Below are positions 59,598-64,000 of a DNA stretch of 64,000 nt, piece after piece. The stretch is from Pedobacter sp. (GTDB taxonomy: Bacteria > Bacteroidota > Bacteroidia > Sphingobacteriales > Sphingobacteriaceae). The DNA lies in assembly GCA_031119475.1 (NCBI GenBank), contig JAVHXV010000010.1, forward strand, positions 1-64,000, written 5' to 3'. Both the position numbers and the translations under genes were made by a program. Below the pieces are notes generated by a model, which did no database searches, was not told where the DNA came from, and saw only the letters and a program-made list of their open reading frames with translations. Within the stretch, counting starts at the first letter, position 1. Each line of letters starts with the position of its first letter.

Positions 59598-61187
59598 ATG
59601 AAGAATGCGCTAAAACGTACTGGTTTTCCAACCAGGAATATGGTCAAAAAATTGGTGTTTGCAATCACTTTGTGCAGCACTAGCTTAACTTTTGCACAGA
59701 ATAAGCAAGCTTTTGTAGACAATGTGGTGAAAGAAGCGAAAACAAATTCGCAGCTTGAAAAACTGGCACATGAACTTTTTGATGTTGTTGGGCCACGATT
59801 GGTGGGAACACCCCAGTTAAAGCAGGCCAGCGATTGGGCCATTAAGCAATATGGCGATTGGGGCATCAGTGCAAGGGCAGAAAAATGGGGAGAATGGCGT
59901 GGATGGGAACGTGGCATTACCCATATCGATCTGATCAGTCCTAGGCTGCGGACACTAGAAGGCACCCAATTGGCCTGGAGCCCATCTACCAAAGGAAAAG
60001 GGATCAACGCAGAAGCTATTGTTCTGCCAGAAGTCACAGATTCTGTTGCCTTCGCCGCCTGGTTGCCCAACGTAAAAGGTAAACTGGTATTGATTTCCAT
60101 GCCGCAGATTTCTGGACGACCAGATAAAAACTTTGAAGAATTTGCCACAAAAGATGGCTTGGCAAAATTTAAGAAAGATAAGGAAGATGCCAATAAAGCT
60201 TGGCGCGACCGCATGTCGAAGACCGGTCTGAACGCCAAAAATTTGGCTTTGGCCATAGAAAAGGCAGGGGCAGCTGGCATCATCATCAATAATTGGTCGG
60301 CAGGATGGGGCGTAGATAAGGTATTTGGTGCCAATACGACCAAAATTCCAACAGTAGACCTATCCGTGGAAGACTACGGGCTCGTTTTTCGTCTCGCAGA
60401 AAGCGGGCATCAGCCAAAATTAAGGATCCAATCTGAATCTAAGGAATTGGGCATGGTACCGACCTTCAATACCTTGGCTGAAATAAAGGGCACAGAAAAG
60501 CCAAATGAATATGTGATGCTATCTGCACACTTCGATTCTTGGGATGCAGCCAGTGGTGCGACAGATAACGGCACAGGTACCATCATGATGATGGAAACCA
60601 TGCGCCTGCTCAAAAAATTCTATCCAAATCCAAAACGTACTATCTTAGTTGGCCATTGGAGCAGTGAAGAACAGGGATTAAATGGCTCTAGGGCTTTCGT
60701 AGAAGATCATCCAGAAATTGTGAACAACCTGCAGGCCCTATTTAACCAGGATAATGGCACCGGTCGCGTAGTGAACATTACAGGACAAGGCTTTGCCAGT
60801 GCCAAAGATTTCTTACCGAAATGGTTGGCTGCTGTTCCTGATACGATCAAAAATCAGATCAAAACAAGTTTCCCGGGTTCTCCAAGTGGAGGCGGCTCAG
60901 ATAATGCGTCCTTTGTTGCCGCAGGTGCACTTGGCTTTTCATTGGGCTCATTGCCATGGGACTACTTCAGTTATACCTGGCACACCAATCGCGATAGCTA
61001 TGATAAAGTGGTATTTGACGAAGTGAGGAGCAATGTCGTGCTAGCGGCCATTTTAGTCTATATGGCCTGCGAAGATCCGCAAAGAACTTCTAACGAAAAA
61101 GCAACATTGGGCAATGATCCAAGGACTGGAAAGCCTGCTACCTGGCCGGCACCTGTTAAAGCCAACCGTAAAGGCGGAGTAAATTAA
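59598..61187 (+). CDS. M28 family metallopeptidase
   Basis: About 529 residues, with signal peptide ending TFAQ (a second ATG at 59640 is possible). A protease-associated insert lies at about 150-290. The zinc site follows: LSAHFDSWD with His and Asp, ASGATDNGTG with a bridging Asp, HWSSEEQGL with the catalytic and metal Glu, FNQDNGTG with another Asp, and WHTNRDSYD with the last His. Members are aminopeptidases or glutamate-carboxypeptidase-like enzymes. It sits between the DUF1501 gene and a glycosidase gene but has its own promoter. Confidence 0.92.
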   Translation: MKNALKRTGFPTRNMVKKLVFAITLCSTSLTFAQNKQAFVDNVVKEAKTNSQLEKLAHELFDVVGPRLVGTPQLKQASDWAIKQYGDWGISARAEKWGEWRGWERGITHIDLISPRLRTLEGTQLAWSPSTKGKGINAEAIVLPEVTDSVAFAAWLPNVKGKLVLISMPQISGRPDKNFEEFATKDGLAKFKKDKEDANKAWRDRMSKTGLNAKNLALAIEKAGAAGIIINNWSAGWGVDKVFGANTTKIPTVDLSVEDYGLVFRLAESGHQPKLRIQSESKELGMVPTFNTLAEIKGTEKPNEYVMLSAHFDSWDAASGATDNGTGTIMMMETMRLLKKFYPNPKRTILVGHWSSEEQGLNGSRAFVEDHPEIVNNLQALFNQDNGTGRVVNITGQGFASAKDFLPKWLAAVPDTIKNQIKTSFPGSPSGGGSDNASFVAAGALGFSLGSLPWDYFSYTWHTNRDSYDKVVFDEVRSNVVLAAILVYMACEDPQRTSNEKATLGNDPRTGKPATWPAPVKANRKGGVN

Positions 61188-61235
61188 TTCTATATCATTT
61201 ATTGGGCCATTCTAACCAATGGCCATGATCAAGCC

Positions 61236-62735
61236 ATGAAAAAACTCATTCTGATTGCGCTAATTGTTGTCAGTGCCAAGCTTACGATGGCACAAATGCC
61301 CGTTCAGCCAAAAGTGATGCGCGAGTTTCGGGCCGCATGGATTGCAACAGTAGCCAACATCAACTGGCCGAGTAAGCCCGGATTAACTGTAGGCGAGCAG
61401 AAACAGGAAGCCATTAATTTGCTCAACCTGTTGCAGCGCCTAAATTTTAATGCGGCCATTCTTCAGGTCAGGCCACAGGGTGATGCCCTGTACAAAAGCG
61501 AACTCGAGCCCTGGTCTTATTTTCTGACCGGAAAACAGGGCAAAGCTCCGGAACCATTTTATGATCCGCTTGAATTTTGGGTCAAGGAAGCACATGATCG
61601 AGGCCTTGAGCTACACGTTTGGCTAAATCCTTATCGTGCACACCATCTTTCAGGTGGCGAAGAAAGTCCAAATTCGATTGTAAAGGCACATCCAGATTGG
61701 GTAGTTAAGCTAAAAGATGGCCAGTACTGGATGGATCCATCCAAAAAAGAGGTACAAGACCATTCTGCGGCCGTGGTAAAAGATCTGGTGAAACGCTATG
61801 ATATTGATGGCATCCATTTTGACGATTATTTTTATCCCTATGCTTCTTATAATGGCGGTGCCGATTTTCCAGATGATCAGACCTGGAATGCCTACCAGCA
61901 GAGTGGTGGCCGCTTGTCTCGTGGCGATTGGCGAAGGGCAAGTGTGAATACGTTTATCGAGCGCCTGTATAAAGACATCCATGCAGAAAAAAAATGGGTC
62001 AAGTTTGGGATCAGCCCTTTTGGGGTATGGCGCCCAGGCTATCCGGAGTCGATCGAGTCGATGGACCAGTACGATCAGCTCTATGCAGATGCCAAGCTCT
62101 GGCTAAACAAAGGATGGATCGATTATTTCAGTCCACAGCTATACTGGACCATCAATACGGCAAAAGTAAGCTTCCCGGTATTATTGGGCTGGTGGCAATC
62201 TGAAAATACAAAAAACAGACACTTATGGCCGGGCATGAGCATTAGCCGTGGCGGCGACGATAAAAATGCCGATGAACTCGTCAACCAGATCATGATCAGC
62301 AGGGGCATTACACCCAATAGCAAAGGAACAATCCATTGGAGTATTGCAGGCCTGATCAGACATGCCAATTTGAGACAGGCACTCATAGATGGACCATATC
62401 AGAAACAGGCCATCACTCCTGCCAGCGAATGGCTGGATAAAAAAGCTCCTCAAAAACCAGTGGTCAGTGCTTCAAAAGATCAACAGAACTGGCTGATTTC
62501 ATGGAGCCATCCCGAAAAGAATGACGCTTTCAAGTATGTGGTCTATTTTAAGTATGGCGAAAAGTGGAATTATCAGGTCATGAACCGAAATGACACTTCG
62601 CTAAGCGTTTTAAGTGAGATCAGCAGGACGACCAATTCAGCAGATAAAATTAGGTTAAAGGCCTATGCGGTTACGGCAGTGGACCGGAGCGGTAATGAAA
62701 GTACAATTGAAGAACACCTGATAGCGGGCAATTAA
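61236..62735 (+). CDS. GHL10 (DUF187/PF02638) glycosyl hydrolase-like protein, DigH/YddW type
   Basis: A 499-residue secreted protein with signal peptide ending TMAQ. FRAAWIATVANINWP, ILQVRPQGDALY, LHVWLNPYRAHH, IDGIHFDDYFYPY and GISPFGVWRPG are the hallmark segments of this TIM-barrel family. E. coli DigH (YddW) cuts peptidoglycan glycan strands stripped of stem peptides, so a similar role is possible. The C-terminal 100 residues look like a fibronectin-type domain. It follows the M28 gene by 48 bases. Confidence 0.9.
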   Translation: MKKLILIALIVVSAKLTMAQMPVQPKVMREFRAAWIATVANINWPSKPGLTVGEQKQEAINLLNLLQRLNFNAAILQVRPQGDALYKSELEPWSYFLTGKQGKAPEPFYDPLEFWVKEAHDRGLELHVWLNPYRAHHLSGGEESPNSIVKAHPDWVVKLKDGQYWMDPSKKEVQDHSAAVVKDLVKRYDIDGIHFDDYFYPYASYNGGADFPDDQTWNAYQQSGGRLSRGDWRRASVNTFIERLYKDIHAEKKWVKFGISPFGVWRPGYPESIESMDQYDQLYADAKLWLNKGWIDYFSPQLYWTINTAKVSFPVLLGWWQSENTKNRHLWPGMSISRGGDDKNADELVNQIMISRGITPNSKGTIHWSIAGLIRHANLRQALIDGPYQKQAITPASEWLDKKAPQKPVVSASKDQQNWLISWSHPEKNDAFKYVVYFKYGEKWNYQVMNRNDTSLSVLSEISRTTNSADKIRLKAYAVTAVDRSGNESTIEEHLIAGN

Positions 62736-62737
62736 AG

Positions 62738-62929
62738 ATGAAGCAACATCCTCAGGCATTGGTAGAGGCAACCGCGAATGCGATCAAGGACAACTTTATT
62801 CCAAAAGACCCTGGCCTAAAATCTTTCAGTTTCCACTTTACCATTCCTCCTGGTTCAAATTACAGGGCTACCTATGCGCAGGATCCAAAAGGAATTTGGG
62901 TGCTTAGTTCTTGTGAAGCAGATTCATAG
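62738..62929 (+). CDS. Small protein of unknown function
   Basis: 63 residues starting 2 bases after the glycosidase stop. It contains KQHPQALVEATANAI, a Pro-rich middle (FTIPPGSNYRA) and a short end with one cysteine. There is no signal peptide. It is not recognised; it could be a small translationally coupled protein or the remnant of a longer gene. Confidence 0.45.
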   Translation: MKQHPQALVEATANAIKDNFIPKDPGLKSFSFHFTIPPGSNYRATYAQDPKGIWVLSSCEADS

Positions 62930-63141
62930 CACATCAAAGTTGACCCGACCTGAGTCAGCACTGTAATCGCCATGTGGGAGTGGAGCTGACGTGGACTTGA
63001 CCTAAAGTCGATTTGAATTTTGGCCGATAGCTTGCGGATGTGCTCGAAAGATAATTCTTTCAAAATTTTTGCTCTTAGTTCAATATCGGCATAAAAGTTG
63101 ATGTGAAGTTAACAACTTATAAGAATTAAAAAGCACAAAAA

Positions 63142-63609
63142 ATGAAAAAACTACTCTTAACCCTTTTTGCAAGCGCCGCCTTATTTACGGCAGTACAAGC
63201 ACAAGATTACAAAAATGGACTGGGCCTAGGCCTTGATTTCGGCAATGGAGCCACGCTTGTTGGCCCTTCATTTAAACATTTCTTCACCGCGAAAGATGCA
63301 GGTCAGGCAGAAGTTGTTTTTGGCAACCACACTACGGCCATCAATGTTTTCTATCAGTACCATGGTGATATTTCTGGAGCTTCTGGATTGAAATGGTTTG
63401 TTGGTGGTGGTCCATCTCTACATTTTTTCGATTATGCAGGATTTAGCAACACAACTTTCGCCCTGAAACCAATGGCAGGACTTGATTTTAAAATTTCAGG
63501 TGCACCAATTGCCTTTGCATTTGATTGGCGTCCATCGATCTTTTTTGGCGATAGCGATACCGATTTTGAAGCAGGTAGATTTGGCCTAGGATTTAGGTAT
63601 ACGTTTTAG
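63142..63609 (+). CDS. Small outer-membrane beta-barrel-like protein
   Basis: A 155-residue exported protein, with signal peptide ending AVQAQ. The mature part alternates hydrophobic and polar residues in short strands (NGLGLGLDFGNGATLVGP, KWFVGGGPSLHFF, FALKPMAGLDFKISG) and ends in FRYTF, an aromatic C-terminus typical of outer membrane barrels. Six to eight strands are likely. The function is unknown. A strong terminator follows it. Confidence 0.85.
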   Translation: MKKLLLTLFASAALFTAVQAQDYKNGLGLGLDFGNGATLVGPSFKHFFTAKDAGQAEVVFGNHTTAINVFYQYHGDISGASGLKWFVGGGPSLHFFDYAGFSNTTFALKPMAGLDFKISGAPIAFAFDWRPSIFFGDSDTDFEAGRFGLGFRYTF

Positions 63610-63614
63610 GCTGA

Positions 63615-63656
63615 GCGAAGGGCGTAAAGCGGAAAGCAAAAAGCGGAAAGCGGCCT
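63615..63656. repeat. Six-unit heptad array, GC family
   Basis: GCGAAGG, GCGTAAA, GCGGAAA and three more in exact 7-base phase, beginning 6 bases after the stop codon of the barrel gene. Confidence 0.85.
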
Positions 63657-63682
63657 GGCGCAAAACGTTCTACAAAGCGCAT

Positions 63683-63724
63683 AAAAAACCCTGATGGATT
63701 GATTGTCCATCAGGGTTTTTTTTA
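63683..63724 (+). terminator. Intrinsic terminator after the barrel gene
   Basis: A perfect 16-base-pair stem, AAAAAACCCTGATGGA (63683-63698) with its complement (63706-63721), a 7-base loop and TTTTTT within the right arm plus more T. Because A-runs precede it, it could work in both directions, and it lies between convergent genes. Confidence 0.93.
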
Positions 63725-63726
63725 AG

Positions 63727-63775
63727 GGAAAAGGTAAGAAGGAAAAGGTAAGAAGGAAAAGGTAAGAAGGAAAAG
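63727..63775. repeat. 14-base tandem repeat (2 x 7), three and a half copies
   Basis: GGAAAAGGTAAGAA repeated three times from 63727 to 63768 and half a fourth. The unit is twice 7 bases, in line with the heptad arrays elsewhere. Confidence 0.92.
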
Positions 63776-63816
63776 ATCCGTTTGATCTCACATCCGCCTC
63801 ATATATCTCCTATTTC

Positions 63817-63879
63817 ACATTTTACATCTTACATCTCACATCTTTTATCTTTGCTCTTTGTCTTTTATCCTTACTCTAT
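63817..63879. repeat. Nine-unit heptad array, ATCTT family
   Basis: ACATTTT, ACATCTT, ACATCTC and six more units keep 7-base phase for 63 bases. It ends 4 bases before the stop codon of the reverse-strand gene at 63884. Confidence 0.85.
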
Positions 63880-63883
63880 CTAA

Positions 63884-64000
63884 CTATCCTTCCATCCACT
63901 TCTTGCGAACCGCCAATTGCTGAGGGCTTGCATTGCTGTTGATTTTTGCTTTTAGACGAACATTAGGGTTCTCTTTTAAGTTAAGGGTGATGTCTTTTTC
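63884..64000 (-). CDS. C-terminal end of a reverse-strand protein (partial)
   Basis: The last 38 codons of a gene entering from beyond the window. The stop TAG is at 63886-63884; the final residues read AVRKKWMEG, preceded by a basic, Asn-rich stretch (NPNVRLKAKINSN). Codon use is like that of neighbouring genes. The family cannot be named from so little sequence. Confidence 0.6.
   Translation of the reverse strand, partial: EKDITLNLKENPNVRLKAKINSNASPQQLAVRKKWMEG

Noticed and set aside
59564..60343. 259-codon reverse-strand open frame
   Set aside because: Antisense to the M28 peptidase, with unusual Ser/Ala/Leu-rich composition and no motif.
63727..63775. Coding repeat or phase-variation tract in a gene
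   Set aside because: It lies after a strong terminator and before the stop of the convergent gene; no open frame uses it.

Overview
The window looks like chromosome of a Bacteroidota member, most likely Sphingobacteriaceae (Pedobacter-like). This is an inference from gene content and signals: era next to der, two SusC/SusD pairs, an ECF sigma/FecR system, LytS/LytTR signalling, DUF1800/DUF1501 and DUF3857 proteins, start codons without Shine-Dalgarno sequences, and promoters of the TTTG-N20-TAnnTTTG type. No integrase, transposase, plasmid or phage gene was seen, and no CRISPR array.

Layout. 0-3.3 kb is housekeeping: initiator tRNA-Met with its own promoter, the ribosome-assembly GTPases Era and Der, and a GNAT acetyltransferase. 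3.6-20.0 kb is a first carbohydrate locus: ECF sigma factor, phosphodiester glycosidase, DUF4434 lipoprotein, AGE-type epimerase, FHS-family sugar permease, FecR anti-sigma factor, SusC with an STN signalling domain, SusD, a second phosphodiester glycosidase, a BACON/beta-helix lipoprotein and a PafA-like alkaline phosphatase. Two phosphodiester glycosidases, a phosphatase, an epimerase and a permease, with no recognisable ordinary glycoside hydrolase, suggest a substrate with sugar-1-phosphodiester links, perhaps containing N-acetylglucosamine. 20.2-23.8 kb holds a LytS/LytTR pair and a carbohydrate-binding lipoprotein.

23.9-35.3 kb is mixed: threonine aldolase-like enzyme with an S41 peptidase, AraC regulator with a DUF4242 protein, DUF72 protein, two small charged proteins, a NUDIX hydrolase, a large TPR/DUF3857/transglutaminase protein, and a secreted nuclease-like protein with six calcium-binding-type repeats. 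35.9-45.1 kb is a second carbohydrate locus, with sulfatases on both sides of a SusC/SusD pair plus an esterase, pointing to a sulfated glycan. 45.2-55 kb contains exonuclease III, an AraC/PhyH/TIM-barrel divergon, a 2H phosphoesterase, an SGNH esterase, an M23 peptidase cut from its SH3 domains by an in-frame TAA, and a TetR-controlled efflux operon. 55-63.6 kb has a histidine kinase, a DUF1800/DUF1501 pair, an M28 peptidase, a GHL10 glycosidase and a small beta-barrel protein. The window ends inside a reverse-strand gene.

The most unusual structure is between genes. About 21 intergenic sites carry tandem or quasi-tandem arrays with a 7-base (sometimes 8-base) period. Unit sequences differ from site to site but fall into a few families (GTC-, CAA-, GC- and ATCTT-containing). 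Most arrays begin within about 15 bases of a stop codon, on either strand, and one supplies the stop codon itself. I know of no named element in this group that explains them.
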